From NCBI GenBank assembly GCA_024643345.1, contig JAHENB010000023.1, forward strand, positions 1 to 45,041: DNA of 45,041 bases, given 5' to 3'. Positions 8,029-18,143 of this stretch are shown here, piece by piece. The stretch is from Maribacter sp. Its GTDB lineage: Bacteria; Bacteroidota; Bacteroidia; Flavobacteriales; Flavobacteriaceae. The notes beneath the pieces were generated by a model. That model did no database searches, was not told the origin of the DNA, and was given only the letters and a program-made list of their open reading frames with translations. A program made the translations under genes and the position numbers. Each line of letters opens with the position of its first letter. Position 1 is the first letter of the stretch.

Positions 8029-8358
8029 TTATAGTTGTTCCTTGATTTTGAGCAGCTCGGTTTTCACCCTTTCCAATTTTTGGATGATTTCAAAGTTGTT
8101 CAGCGTTTTTTGTTTGTTCTCTTTAAGGTGCGTTTTGGCACCTTCCAGGGTGAAACCACGCTCTTTCACCAAGTGGTAGATCAATTGAAGGTTTTTGATG
8201 TCTTGGGGCGTGAACTTTCTGTTGCCCTTGGCATTTTTTTTGGGTTTGAGCACATCGAATTCCTTCTCCCAAAAACGGATCAGGGAGGTGTTCACGCCAA
8301 AGGCATTGGCAACTTCACCTATTCCGTAATACAGTTTATCGGGCAGTGCAACCTCCAT
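8029..8358 (-). CDS. MerR-family transcriptional regulator
   Basis: 109 residues. A winged helix-turn-helix of the MerR type is seen at about 10-75 (YYGIGEVANAFGVNTS, then LIRFWEKEFDVLKPKK and the wing GNRKFTPQDIKNL), followed by a coiled-coil dimerisation helix (about 75-109). There is no C-terminal effector domain and no metal-binding Cys, so it is a short regulator of unknown signal. Its ATG overlaps the TAA of the M23 gene by one base (TAATG), implying coupling. It may control this envelope operon. Confidence 0.9.
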   Translation of the reverse strand: MEVALPDKLYYGIGEVANAFGVNTSLIRFWEKEFDVLKPKKNAKGNRKFTPQDIKNLQLIYHLVKERGFTLEGAKTHLKENKQKTLNNFEIIQKLERVKTELLKIKEQL

Positions 8359-9335
8359 TAGTCGAGTGATTGGTTTTCTTGGATGGCGTATTTCAACATG
8401 TTCTCAAACTCCTCTGGTGTTAAGCTTCCATAATAGAAATTGATCGGGTTGATGCGTTCATCGTCTTTCCATACCTCATAGTGCACATGGGGCCCTTCAG
8501 ACCTCCCTGTACTGCCCACAAAACCAATGATATCGCCACGCTTCACATTCTTGCCCACTTTTACATTATATTGGCTCATGTGCCCATAAAGGCTCATGTA
8601 CCCATAGCCATGTTCAATGCGAACGTGTTTTCCATAACCGGAAGAATTATTGTCGGCCCTGGTGACCTTGCCGTCACCGGAAGCATAAATGGGTGTGCCC
8701 TTGGGCGCACTGAAGTCCATTCCCCAATGCATCTTTCTTGCTTTGGTGAAAGGATCTGATCGCCAGCCATACCCGGAGGCCATTCTGGTAAGATTCTCGT
8801 TATTGACGGGCTGTATGGCAGGGATCGCCATCAGGAGTTTTTCTTTTTCCTCGGCCAACTTGGTGATTTCGTCCAACGATTTGGACTGGATCGCCATCTG
8901 CTTTTTAATGATATCGAGCCGCTTGGTCGTTGCGATGACCATTTCAGAATTGTTGAAACCTTCGAGTTCCTTGTATCGGTTGACCCCCCCGAAACCGGCC
9001 CGTCTTTGTTCCTCGGGAATTGGATTCGCTTCGAAATAGATTCGGTAAATGTTGTTATCGCGCTCGGCGACGTTGGAGAGTACCTCCTCGATCTGCTCCA
9101 TTTTCTTGTTCAGGAGCTCGAACTGCAATTCGTAATTTTTTACCTCGCGCCTCAAAGAAAGTTCCGCGGGCGTATTGATCAGATTGGTGTTCAACAATAA
9201 AACCAGGGCAAGGAGCCCGAAAAGGAATGAACCGAATACAAAAAGCGCAATATTTCGATATTTACGGGTTTTTTTGGGCTCTATTTTCCGGTAGGAAAGT
9301 GTGTCGGGATCGTAATAGTACTTTACCTTAGACAT
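8358..9335 (-). CDS. M23 family peptidoglycan endopeptidase
   Basis: 325 residues: a cytoplasmic start, one transmembrane segment (about 29-50), a coiled coil (about 60-170) and a C-terminal LytM/M23 domain (about 180-300). All zinc ligands are present: H203 and D207 in HWGMDF, and H285 in HVHYE, with H252 and H283 as catalytic candidates. It should cleave peptide cross-links in peptidoglycan from the outer face of the inner membrane. It is the first gene of the minus-strand operon and diverges from alaS. An active rather than degenerate EnvC/NlpD-like enzyme is likely. Confidence 0.93.
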   Translation of the reverse strand: MSKVKYYYDPDTLSYRKIEPKKTRKYRNIALFVFGSFLFGLLALVLLLNTNLINTPAELSLRREVKNYELQFELLNKKMEQIEEVLSNVAERDNNIYRIYFEANPIPEEQRRAGFGGVNRYKELEGFNNSEMVIATTKRLDIIKKQMAIQSKSLDEITKLAEEKEKLLMAIPAIQPVNNENLTRMASGYGWRSDPFTKARKMHWGMDFSAPKGTPIYASGDGKVTRADNNSSGYGKHVRIEHGYGYMSLYGHMSQYNVKVGKNVKRGDIIGFVGSTGRSEGPHVHYEVWKDDERINPINFYYGSLTPEEFENMLKYAIQENQSLD

Positions 9336-9378
9336 GTCTCTAAATTATCCTATTTTTGTCTCGTTTTATCATAACAAA

Positions 9379-9386
9379 CAAATATA
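9379..9386 (-). promoter_or_regulatory. Candidate promoter -7 box of the M23 operon
   Basis: TATATTTG on the minus strand, 44 bases before the M23 start codon. The 100-base divergent region also holds TATTTTTG (9351-9358) on the plus strand, a possible but unproven box for alaS. Confidence 0.5.
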
Positions 9387-9435
9387 AAAATTGTTTTGTA
9401 GAAACCCCTATTTTTTGTAAAACCTTACCATTTTG

Positions 9436-12051
9436 ATGACTTCAAGCCAAATAAGAGCGCAGTTTCTAGATTTCTTTAAAGAAAAGAGCCATAAAATTGT
9501 GCCGTCTGCTCCAATGGTCATCAAGGATGATCCCACATTGATGTTCACCAATGCCGGAATGAACCAATTTAAGGAGTATTTTTTGGGCAATAGCTTGCCC
9601 AAATTTCCAAGGGTGGCCGATACCCAAAAATGCCTTAGGGTAAGTGGCAAGCATAACGATTTGGAGGAGGTGGGAAAAGATACCTACCACCATACCATGT
9701 TCGAAATGCTGGGCAATTGGAGTTTTGGGGACTATTTCAAAAAAGAAGCGATCCAATGGGCATGGGAATTCCTTGTCGAGGTGATGCATATCGATAAAAA
9801 CAGGCTCTATGTGTCCGTTTTTGAGGGAAGTAATGATGCCGATCAGCTCGAAAAAGACAAGGAGGCCTTCGATCTTTGGAAGGCCATAGTGCCCGAAGAC
9901 CGCATCATTCTTGGAAACAAAAAGGATAACTTTTGGGAGATGGGCGACCAGGGACCCTGTGGTCCCTGTTCCGAAATCCATGTCGATATTCGTTCTTCAG
10001 AGGAAAGGGCTAAAATTTCCGGGGCATCCCTTGTCAACAATGACCACCCCCAAGTGGTTGAGATTTGGAATCTCGTTTTCATGCAGTATAACCGAAAGGC
10101 CGATGGGAGATTAGAACCCCTGCCCGCCAAACATGTTGATACGGGTATGGGCTTCGAGAGACTCTGTATGGTGCTGCAAAAGGTGCGATCGAATTACGAC
10201 ACCGATATTTTTACGCCGTTGATCAGGGAAATCGAAACGATCACCAATACCAAATACGGCAAAGAAGAACAAAGTGATATCGCCATACGGGTCATTGCCG
10301 ACCATATCAGAGCAGTATCGTTTTCGATCGCCGATGGCCAATTGCCCAGCAATACGGGTGCCGGCTATGTGATCCGTAGGATCTTAAGGCGCGCCATTCG
10401 TTACGGCTTCACATTTTTGGATACGAAACAACCTTTTATGTACCGTTTGGTCAAGGTTCTGGCCGATGGTATGGGCGGTGCCTTCCCTGAACTGAAAGAC
10501 CAAAGGCAACTGATAGAGAACGTGATCAAGGAAGAAGAGCATTCGTTTCTGAACACCCTTGAACAAGGGCTGCTGCTACTCGATGAAATGATCAGCACCA
10601 ATACGGGAACAGTAATCGATGGCCGAAAGGCCTTCGAACTCTATGACACCTATGGCTTCCCGATCGATCTTACCTCCCTCATTTTGTCGGAAAGGGGCTT
10701 TGCGTTGGACGGGACCGGTTTTAATGTAGCCATGCAGGAACAAAAAAACCGTTCCCGCGCCGCTTCCGAAGTGGCCAAAGGGGATTGGACGGTACTTTTG
10801 GAGGGAACCGAACAGGGGTTCGTGGGATATGATGCCCTGGAGGCCCAGATAAAATTGGTGAAATTCAGAAGGGTGACCTCTAAAAAAGAAGGGGAGCAGT
10901 ACCAAATGGTGTTCAATATAACCCCATTTTATCCCGAAGGAGGGGGACAAGTAGGCGATAAGGGCTATCTGGAATTGCCAAATGGCGACGTGATCTATAT
11001 CTTGGACACCAAAAGGGAGAACAACGAAATTCTGCATTTTAGCAAAGATCTGCCCAAGAACACTTCCGATACTTTCAAGGCCGTGGTCGACAAAAAGCAG
11101 CGCCAAAGAACGGAAGCAAACCATACCGCCACCCATTTGCTTCATCAGGCGTTACGTGAAATATTGGGCACCCATGTTGAGCAGAAGGGATCTGCGGTGC
11201 ATTCGAAATACCTTCGTTTCGATTTTTCCCATTTCGCGAAGTTGGCGCTCGAAGAACTCCAGGCAGTAGAGCGATTCGTCAATGCCAGGATTGAAGGGCA
11301 ACTCCCTTTGCAGGAACAGCGCAACGTTCCCATGGAGGCTGCCATAAAGGAAGGGGCCATGGCGCTCTTCGGAGAAAAGTATGGCGATGCCGTACGAACG
11401 ATCCGATTTGGACAATCGATCGAACTTTGTGGCGGCACACATGTAAAGAATACGGCCGACATATGGCATTTCAAGATCATATCGGAAGGTGCGGTAGCGG
11501 CTGGAATAAGGCGTATTGAAGCGATCACTTCCGATGCGGTCAAGAATTTTTATGCCGAAAGCAACCAGCACCTGCTCGAAATCAAGGCCCTCTTGAACAA
11601 TCCGCAAGATCCCATAAAGGCGGTTACCAGCCTGCAAGAGGAAAATGCGCGTTTACGAAAGGAAGTGGAAAGCTATAATAAAGAGAAGGCTAAGAACCTG
11701 AAAAGCGATCTGTTGCAAGAATTGGAATCGGTAAACGGGGTACGATTTTTGGCGAAAAAGGTCGACTTGGATGCCGCTGGAATCAAGGATCTGTCTTTTG
11801 AAATGGGGCACGATCAAGAGAACCTTTTTTTACTTTTTGGCACCGAACAAGACGGCAAGGCCCTTTTATCGTGCTATATTTCGAAGTCTTTGGTAAAATC
11901 GAAAAAGCTAGATGCGGGCAGCATCGTACGCGAACTGGGAAAGTACATCCAGGGAGGGGGCGGCGGACAGCCCTTTTTCGCCACTGCGGGCGGTAAAAAT
12001 CCAGAGGGAATTATGGAGGCTTTGCAGCATGCAAAAGCATACCTCACCTAA
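9436..12051 (+). CDS. alaS: Alanyl-tRNA synthetase
   Basis: 871 residues from ATG 9436; a TTG one codon earlier is unlikely to be the start. It charges tRNA-Ala. The class II catalytic core starts with [20 protein letters not shown], followed by the tRNA-recognition region. The editing domain has HTATHLLH (about 560-567) and CGGTHV (about 664-669), whose His and Cys bind zinc. The C-terminal oligomerisation/DHHA1 domain ends in [14 protein letters not shown]. Length is standard. GSCFA follows after 8 bases. Confidence 0.98.
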   Translation: MTSSQIRAQFLDFFKEKSHKIVPSAPMVIKDDPTLMFTNAGMNQFKEYFLGNSLPKFPRVADTQKCLRVSGKHNDLEEVGKDTYHHTMFEMLGNWSFGDYFKKEAIQWAWEFLVEVMHIDKNRLYVSVFEGSNDADQLEKDKEAFDLWKAIVPEDRIILGNKKDNFWEMGDQGPCGPCSEIHVDIRSSEERAKISGASLVNNDHPQVVEIWNLVFMQYNRKADGRLEPLPAKHVDTGMGFERLCMVLQKVRSNYDTDIFTPLIREIETITNTKYGKEEQSDIAIRVIADHIRAVSFSIADGQLPSNTGAGYVIRRILRRAIRYGFTFLDTKQPFMYRLVKVLADGMGGAFPELKDQRQLIENVIKEEEHSFLNTLEQGLLLLDEMISTNTGTVIDGRKAFELYDTYGFPIDLTSLILSERGFALDGTGFNVAMQEQKNRSRAASEVAKGDWTVLLEGTEQGFVGYDALEAQIKLVKFRRVTSKKEGEQYQMVFNITPFYPEGGGQVGDKGYLELPNGDVIYILDTKRENNEILHFSKDLPKNTSDTFKAVVDKKQRQRTEANHTATHLLHQALREILGTHVEQKGSAVHSKYLRFDFSHFAKLALEELQAVERFVNARIEGQLPLQEQRNVPMEAAIKEGAMALFGEKYGDAVRTIRFGQSIELCGGTHVKNTADIWHFKIISEGAVAAGIRRIEAITSDAVKNFYAESNQHLLEIKALLNNPQDPIKAVTSLQEENARLRKEVESYNKEKAKNLKSDLLQELESVNGVRFLAKKVDLDAAGIKDLSFEMGHDQENLFLLFGTEQDGKALLSCYISKSLVKSKKLDAGSIVRELGKYIQGGGGGQPFFATAGGKNPEGIMEALQHAKAYLT

Positions 12052-12059
12052 ATGAAGCT

Positions 12060-13034
12060 ATGAAACTTCAAACCCAAATGCCCTTAACGGTAGCGTCAAA
12101 CCAAATCGACTATCAAAGCTGTTTATGGCTATTGGGTTCCTGTTTCGCCGAAAACATCGAAAAAAAATTGGAGCAACACAAGTTCAATGTTTTGGGGAAT
12201 CCTTTCGGCATTTTATTCCACCCCAGAAGCATCGAGCGATTGCTCTCACGAGCGGTCAGCCAAAATATGTTTACAGAAAAGGACCTCTTTTTTCTCAATG
12301 AACGCTGGCATTGTTTTGAGGTGCATTCCGATCTGAGCAATGCCGGCAAAGAAGATCTATTGCATTCCTTAAACCGTGCACTGGGATTTGCCCGGCAGAC
12401 CATGGCACAATGTACCCATATCCTGATCACATTGGGAACGGCATGGGGGTATCGCCATCTTTCTTCGGGTGCATTGGTCGCGAACTGCCATAAGGTGCCT
12501 CAAAGGGAATTTGAAAAAGAACTGCTTTCCCTTGCCGCAATTGAGGAATGCCTTGAAAACATATTGGGCACAATTAGAACGATCAATCCGAAGGCCCAGT
12601 TGATATTCACCATTTCTCCGGTGCGCCACCTCAAGGATGGTTTCATTGAAAATCAAAGGAGCAAGTCGCACCTTATCGCCTCATTGGGCAATTGGCTGGC
12701 GACAAAAAGCGCAACCGAACAACTTCATTACTTTCCCGCCTATGAATTGATGATGGATGAACTGCGAGACTATCGCTTCTATGAAGCCGATATGCTGCAT
12801 CCCAATGCCGTGGCCATAGCGTATATTTGGGAAAAATTCAAACGGGTCTGGATTTCGGAAAAGGCCTTTGCCATAATGGAACAGGTGGAGGAGATCCAAA
12901 AAGGCATACAGCACAGACCGTTCCATCCAGAATCGGAAAAACACCAAAGGTTTAGGGCGGTCCTACGGGAAAAAATCAAAGGCCTGGAACAGCGACATCC
13001 CCATATGCGGTTCGACGGCCCCGAACCAGGTTAA
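12060..13034 (+). CDS. GSCFA-domain protein
   Basis: 324 residues of the GSCFA family, named for the motif seen here at residues 26-30 (LLGSCFAENI). The domain fills most of the chain and resembles SGNH/GDSL hydrolases: the Ser of GSCF would be the nucleophile, and DMLHPN near residue 245 supplies the Asp-x-x-His pair of block V. The substrate is unknown. It lies 8 bases after alaS and is very probably in its operon, a pairing common in Flavobacteriaceae. There is no signal peptide, so it is likely cytoplasmic. A three-codon ATG frame at 12052 precedes it and is not a gene. Confidence 0.9.
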   Translation: MKLQTQMPLTVASNQIDYQSCLWLLGSCFAENIEKKLEQHKFNVLGNPFGILFHPRSIERLLSRAVSQNMFTEKDLFFLNERWHCFEVHSDLSNAGKEDLLHSLNRALGFARQTMAQCTHILITLGTAWGYRHLSSGALVANCHKVPQREFEKELLSLAAIEECLENILGTIRTINPKAQLIFTISPVRHLKDGFIENQRSKSHLIASLGNWLATKSATEQLHYFPAYELMMDELRDYRFYEADMLHPNAVAIAYIWEKFKRVWISEKAFAIMEQVEEIQKGIQHRPFHPESEKHQRFRAVLREKIKGLEQRHPHMRFDGPEPG

Positions 13035-13137
13035 CGGCGAATCGCATGTTGCCATCGCCCTGGGACAAACCCGAAAGTATGCGTGGCAAGGGATGGAACC
13101 GGGGATCCGAGTACGCTATTTTATCAAAGCAAAGAAT

Positions 13138-13752
13138 ATGAAAAAAGTATTAATTGGCGCCCTGATCACCTTGGCCGTTGTGCTTGTCTTTCGCTCCTGT
13201 GTCGAAGATAAAACGAATGAGACCATTCTGGAGGAAAATTCTATGCTCATTCAGCAACAAATCGAAAATGTGTCGAAACTTATTGTCACCGAAGGGCATT
13301 TTGCGGAAATTTATAATTACAAAGATTCCCAGCAATTGTTTGGCCCTTTGCTTACAGCGAATAAAAAGGCCCTGGTGGTAGTGAACGCGGAGGTTACCGT
13401 TGCCTATGATCTAAACCAGCTCGATTTCAATGTGGATGCGGCAACGAAGACCTTGGAAGTTAAAAATATTCCGGAACCCGAAATCAAGATCAATCCCGAT
13501 TTTGAGTATTACGATATCTCTGCCGATTACTTCAATCCTTTCAGCGCAGCGGATTATAATACCATAAAACGCAATGTAAACGCTTCCCTTATGAAAAAAG
13601 TGGAGGCCTCGCCTTTAAAACGGAACGCCCGTAACCGGCTGATCAGTGAACTTGCTAAATTTTATGTTCTGACGAATTCAATGGGATGGACACTAACCTA
13701 TGAAGGCCGAACGGTACAGCGGGATTTAAACGAACTGCGACTTCAAGATTGA
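13138..13752 (+). CDS. DUF4230 membrane-anchored protein
   Basis: 204 residues from ATG 13138; the ATG at 13093 adds 15 residues that do not fit the family and would put polar sequence before the membrane anchor. One N-terminal hydrophobic segment (about 3-18) ends in RSCVED. The rest is the DUF4230 domain, with the typical stretch IVTEGHFAEIYNYKDSQ and the C-terminal NRLISELAKFYVLTNSMGW. Function is unknown; DUF4230 proteins occur in Bacteroidota and Firmicutes as envelope proteins. It follows GSCFA by about 100 bases, possibly in the same unit. Confidence 0.85.
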   Translation: MKKVLIGALITLAVVLVFRSCVEDKTNETILEENSMLIQQQIENVSKLIVTEGHFAEIYNYKDSQQLFGPLLTANKKALVVVNAEVTVAYDLNQLDFNVDAATKTLEVKNIPEPEIKINPDFEYYDISADYFNPFSAADYNTIKRNVNASLMKKVEASPLKRNARNRLISELAKFYVLTNSMGWTLTYEGRTVQRDLNELRLQD

Positions 13753-13823
13753 CCGATAGGACGATAGGCCAAAGGGAATTGGATTATTAAAAGGTTGGGC
13801 TAAAATTAGAGTCACGACGGATC

Positions 13824-15089
13824 TTATTGCAACATCGTTTTGGCCCATTGAAGATACTGCTCCCAGTCGTATTCCGTGACATCATGCCCACCGCTTCTGA
13901 TATGATAGGCCACGGTATGCTGTACGGGTCGATCGATCGTCGGCATGGCAGCTGAAGAAATGCCATCTTTGCCCATCAGCTGGTAAACCACCGAGGCATG
14001 ATAAGCGGATAGAAATTCCCCTTTGGGATCGGCCCATTCATCTTCCACCGCGCTTGCTACATACAACGGGCGTGGCGCGATGAGCGCCAAAAGCAGATGT
14101 TGGTCAACGGGCAGGGCCTCTTCATTTTCGTTGAACTGTTCAAAATTATCGCAAAACCAATGTGGAAAGGCGCGATTGATACGTCCTATGGTCTCCCCGA
14201 ACTTTCTTTTGGAAAGGGCCGCCCCGCCACAACCTGAATCATTGCTGATGACCCCTGCAAATCGCTTGTCGGAAGCGCCAGCCCATAAGGCCGCTTTCCC
14301 CAATCTGGAATGTCCGAAAACGATGACCTTGGTGTGCTCCACATCACCATCGTCAATAAGATAATCCATGGCTCTGCTCAAGCCAAATGCCCATGCGGCA
14401 ACGCTGCCCCATTCATTGGCATTGGGTCGTAGTTGGTCTTGATCATAGAAAAGTTGGTGAAGGCCATCGGAAAAATCGTTCTTGTCTGGATCTACCTCCC
14501 CATAATAAATGGTGGCGAGGCCAAAGCCGGCCGCAATGATCTTTTCAATTGCCCAGCGGTTAACACGGCCCCCTCTGGATGCTTCGTTAAGCACATTATC
14601 GTTGATTCCCAAATCGGCGTTGTTCTCTGACCAAGCCTTTGAAATGTTTACCTGGGGATCTTGGGTCACCGTATGGTTGCCATGAAAATTATAGCCCAAA
14701 AAGAGCGGTGCCCGCTTCACATTTTTTGGGAGATAGAGCAAAATAGTGAAGGTTATGGAACGATCGTTTTTCTTTAGGGTGACCTCTATCTGTTTGCGAT
14801 GGGCCTTTCCGCCAAGGGCATTTTCGCTGTTTTCCATGACCTTATAGGAATACTCATCCAATTGCCCCGGCACTTCCCCGTATACCTGTTGTTCAAAAAA
14901 ACGATAAAGTTCGGGTCTGCGCTTTTCTGTCCAATCTTTTTCGTTCAGGACCTTTTCGCCTTCGAACGTTATCAGCGCCTCTGGAACTTTAAAATCGGGC
15001 ACCTTGCTTTCATCGTAATTGGGTTCAACCTGGGCGTTTAGCATACCTAAGATAATAAAGAAGCATAAAAAGCTTTGCGTAGTTTTCAT
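13824..15089 (-). CDS. CE15-type glucuronoyl esterase
   Basis: 421 residues with a signal peptide (cleavage near NAQ, about 20). The alpha/beta-hydrolase fold is of carbohydrate esterase family 15: nucleophile Ser261 in GHSRLGK (259-265), the signature NDSGCGGAAL (283-292), catalytic His402 in GGHDVTEYDW, and an acidic candidate at Glu349/Asp350. CE15 enzymes cut the ester between 4-O-methyl-glucuronic acid of xylan and lignin alcohols; marine members may act on other uronate esters. There is no CAZyme cluster around it. It lies 73 bases behind the hydroxylase gene on the same strand. Family is confident; the natural substrate is not. Confidence 0.87.
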   Translation of the reverse strand: MKTTQSFLCFFIILGMLNAQVEPNYDESKVPDFKVPEALITFEGEKVLNEKDWTEKRRPELYRFFEQQVYGEVPGQLDEYSYKVMENSENALGGKAHRKQIEVTLKKNDRSITFTILLYLPKNVKRAPLFLGYNFHGNHTVTQDPQVNISKAWSENNADLGINDNVLNEASRGGRVNRWAIEKIIAAGFGLATIYYGEVDPDKNDFSDGLHQLFYDQDQLRPNANEWGSVAAWAFGLSRAMDYLIDDGDVEHTKVIVFGHSRLGKAALWAGASDKRFAGVISNDSGCGGAALSKRKFGETIGRINRAFPHWFCDNFEQFNENEEALPVDQHLLLALIAPRPLYVASAVEDEWADPKGEFLSAYHASVVYQLMGKDGISSAAMPTIDRPVQHTVAYHIRSGGHDVTEYDWEQYLQWAKTMLQ

Positions 15090-15162
15090 CGGTTTGGTCG
15101 GGTTTTATTTTTTCGAGGTTTTTCATTGGTTGTTTCAAATATGACGTGGTTAGCGGCTCTAT

Positions 15163-16932
15163 CTAGTAACGATCCGTTTTTTGTGCTGCGTTTTCCATAT
15201 CTACCAATCCCAGGCCATCATCGATCAAATGTCCCAGAAGGGGGGTGTTGCTCTTTACGGTTTCCAGGTGCAGGGCAATATCATGGGCAAAATCGGTATC
15301 GCCGTTTATTTTGGCGAGTTCATAGAGCTCCACCGATAACAGCCAATCATTGGGATGGTTTGCCTTCATGGCCTCAAATACCTTATGCCGTGAAATAGTG
15401 GTATTGGTGCCTTCCCGAAAATCCCTGACCTGCCCGTAGTACAGTTCCAACTTCTTCCTTTCAGGGGATTTTTTCATTTTAATGGTCGTTTCCGTGATTT
15501 TATGGGTGATCAGGTCAAAACTATTGAGATCGGCCGGGCCGTTGAATGCCGAAACGATATGTTCGCCGACTGCCATATGGTATAGCTGGCCTATAAATTC
15601 AAAAAGAGGTTTTTCCAGATGGGTAATTCTGCAATTTTTAAAAGTGATCAGGATGATCTCGCCACGTGGATTTCGGGTGCCCGTAACGATTTCGCCCGTC
15701 ACTTTGATGTCGCCTTCAAACTCGAGCGAAACGGTTTTGCCTTCATAGATATTATAGGCTTTCAGGTCTCTCGGACCCATATCCTCTATAGCAAGGTTAA
15801 TTCCCTTGAGTTTTCCAACCGGCGAACCATAACCTTCATAATGCTTCTCTATGCCATGCCCGACCAATTCCTTTTCACGATAAGACAGCGCCGTGGGACC
15901 TGTGGTTTGAAAGAATACGGGCTTATTTTCAAATTCAATGGCATTGGAAAAATTACCTGATACCTGTAAGCCGGTGCTCAATTCGATGGTGCCCAGTTCT
16001 TTGGAATGGATCAGCTTTTTCAAACCTACCAACTCGCCCTTACGTAAGGCCATGCCATTGGCAAATTCCTCCAGTACCTCGTTCAGATAGGCAAAATCAG
16101 GGGTAACGAACAACTGTGGTTGGGGTTTGGTGATATCGAATGCGGTATTTGCCGCTTCTAAGGAATATGGTATTTTTTGCACTTTGTCTGTCATGCACCA
16201 AGCGCTTTCACCAATGGAGGATAAAAGCCCGGCCCCATAAATTTTAGGATGGTCTACCGTGCCTATCAGGCCATATTCCACTGTCCACCAATGTAAGTTT
16301 CTTATCAGCGCCATTTCGCTGGGCTCTCCCATATTGCGTTGTAGTTCCGTGATCCGTTCTTCCGCTTTTTCAATTTCGCCCAAAGGGGTTCCGGCGGCTT
16401 CCTTGATGATCGATAGATGCCGTACAGCTTCGTAGAGTTCGAAATCTTTTGCGCTGGATATGGCCTTACAGCCAATTTCCCCGAATCTTCTCAAATATTC
16501 GGCATATTCGGGATTGGCGATGATCGGCGCATGACCGGCCCCTTCATGGATGATGTCTGGAGCAGGGGTGTATTCAATATGTTCCAACTGTCTGATATCG
16601 GATGCGATGACCAAGACATTATAGGCCTGAAATTCCATAAAAGCGGAGGGCGGTATAAAGCCATCTACGGCAACGGCGGCCCAACCGATGTCTTTCAAAA
16701 TACGGTTCATCCCATATAAATTGGGAATGTGGTCAATGGATATGCCGGTTTTTTGAAGACCTTCCATATAGGACCCATGGGCCACTTTGCTCAGATAGTC
16801 CACATTTTTCCGCATCACATAGCGCCAAACGGCCTGGTCGATTGGAGAATAATCCCCATAATTTTGGGGTTTTATATATTGCTTGAGATGTTTGGGAAGC
16901 TTATCTAAGATGGGGTTGCTTTCGTACGACAT
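15163..16932 (-). CDS. Aromatic amino acid hydroxylase with long C-terminal extension
   Basis: 589 residues, about twice a typical bacterial phenylalanine 4-hydroxylase. The N-terminal half (about 60-330) is a pterin-dependent hydroxylase: iron ligands His129 and His134 in HEGAGHAP and Glu219 in HWWTVEYGL, plus YGAGLLSSIGE as in PheA/TyrH enzymes. It should hydroxylate an aromatic amino acid (Phe, perhaps Trp or Tyr) with O2 and tetrahydropterin. Residues about 335-589 form a separate region, with a beta-rich part (about 395-450) and a helical end, not present in the classical enzymes. This long form is known in Bacteroidota; the job of the extra half is not. No pterin-recycling gene lies nearby. 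Confidence 0.9.
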   Translation of the reverse strand: MSYESNPILDKLPKHLKQYIKPQNYGDYSPIDQAVWRYVMRKNVDYLSKVAHGSYMEGLQKTGISIDHIPNLYGMNRILKDIGWAAVAVDGFIPPSAFMEFQAYNVLVIASDIRQLEHIEYTPAPDIIHEGAGHAPIIANPEYAEYLRRFGEIGCKAISSAKDFELYEAVRHLSIIKEAAGTPLGEIEKAEERITELQRNMGEPSEMALIRNLHWWTVEYGLIGTVDHPKIYGAGLLSSIGESAWCMTDKVQKIPYSLEAANTAFDITKPQPQLFVTPDFAYLNEVLEEFANGMALRKGELVGLKKLIHSKELGTIELSTGLQVSGNFSNAIEFENKPVFFQTTGPTALSYREKELVGHGIEKHYEGYGSPVGKLKGINLAIEDMGPRDLKAYNIYEGKTVSLEFEGDIKVTGEIVTGTRNPRGEIILITFKNCRITHLEKPLFEFIGQLYHMAVGEHIVSAFNGPADLNSFDLITHKITETTIKMKKSPERKKLELYYGQVRDFREGTNTTISRHKVFEAMKANHPNDWLLSVELYELAKINGDTDFAHDIALHLETVKSNTPLLGHLIDDGLGLVDMENAAQKTDRY

Positions 16933-16963
16933 TGTTTTTCACTTGAATGTAAATTAAAGGTAC

Positions 16964-16996
16964 AAAAAAAGCCTTCTTCCTTGAAGGGTCGAAGGC
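16964..16996 (-). terminator. Intrinsic terminator of the DUF4136 gene
   Basis: On the minus strand GCCTTC (16996-16991) and GAAGGC (16976-16971) pair, followed by seven Ts. It lies between the DUF4136 stop and the hydroxylase start and so separates the two transcripts. Confidence 0.7.
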
Positions 16997-17051
16997 CATA
17001 AGCTATTTCATATTTTTTTGGCGGCCAAGGGCAGCTTTATTAAGAAAAAAC

Positions 17052-17618
17052 CTATTTCATGGCCAGGGCCATTGGGGGATATTGCTTTAAAATTTCTGCT
17101 ACGAACTCACGAATGCGCGCTTCCTTCTTTTCAACATCCCTGATATTGTTTAGGTTGCCGACCCCCTTACCTTGCCAAACCAGTTCTTTGTTTTTGGCAT
17201 CGATAAGATCAATGTATAATGAGCCTTCCGTTCTGGTGCTCACCTGACTACCACCGCCCCATCCGGGTCCCCAATAATAAGGGTACCAGCCCCATCCATA
17301 GACTCCGCCCCAATAGTTGTTATAGACATCTACCTGCTCCCGCTCTTTGGTGAAGATGCTCACCAAGAGGTCGGGCGTTTCGGATTTTACAAATCCACGG
17401 GCGGCCATTTCATTTTCAATGGCCCTTAAGATGCGTTTTTTATCGAGGTCGGATATCTGTACCCGATCGATCCCGGTTTTGTAAAAGGCGTAAGACTTAT
17501 AGCTGTTGAAATTCGCATCTTTATCATAATCTGAAAGAACCTGTACCGAGGTACATGAATTGAGCACCAACGCCATAAACATCAGGGCCATTAAAATTTT
17601 GTTTGTTTTCATAGTCAT
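17052..17618 (-). CDS. DUF4136 lipoprotein
   Basis: 188 residues. The signal peptide ends in the lipobox LNSC (Cys22), so it is a lipoprotein, probably in the outer membrane. The DUF4136 domain fills the rest: YDKDANFNSYKSYAF after the lipobox, ISDLDKKRILRAIENEMAARGF, and a Tyr/Trp/Gly-rich loop (about 100-125) between two halves. Function is unknown; these proteins are common in Bacteroidota and Proteobacteria. The start is ATG 17618, or ATG 17612 two codons later. A terminator follows at 16964-16996. Confidence 0.88.
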   Translation of the reverse strand: MTMKTNKILMALMFMALVLNSCTSVQVLSDYDKDANFNSYKSYAFYKTGIDRVQISDLDKKRILRAIENEMAARGFVKSETPDLLVSIFTKEREQVDVYNNYWGGVYGWGWYPYYWGPGWGGGSQVSTRTEGSLYIDLIDAKNKELVWQGKGVGNLNNIRDVEKKEARIREFVAEILKQYPPMALAMK

Positions 17619-17688
17619 TTTTTTGGATTATTTTGAGTCTCACAAGCCTTCATCAAGCTTCAAAAACCGTGCCGAAACCTTGGTCTTC

Positions 17689-17856
<168 letters not shown>

Positions 17857-18110
17857 TTATTTTCCATGATCATGCTTTTGATCACCTCCGATCCATTCAA
17901 AAAAAAAGCGTTTTTATTATAACCATCTTAAGTTCTGGCCAAATGCTTTCGTTTCTTTGTTTCTTTTCAAAATTAATCCTTTTATGTTAATAATTTAGGG
18001 CCCTAGTCACGAAACGCCTATATTTAATGGTGTTTTTTAGGATTCGGAAAGGATTTGCCAATTGTTGTTAACCCTTCGTCATCGACCGATTATACGACCT
18101 AATTAACAAT

Positions 18111-18118
18111 TATCTTTG
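18111..18118 (+). promoter_or_regulatory. Candidate promoter -7 box of the 18144-21548 operon
   Basis: TATCTTTG matches TAnnTTTG, 26 bases before the first start codon. The roughly 260 bases before it, up to the DUF5522 gene, are A+T-rich and hold nothing else that I can name. Confidence 0.55.
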
Positions 18119-18143
18119 ATATTGGCCGTTTTAAAGAAGCAAA

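Noticed and set aside
9433-9435. TTG start one codon before the alaS ATG
   Set aside because: The following ATG (9436) is a normal start and fits AlaS N-termini.
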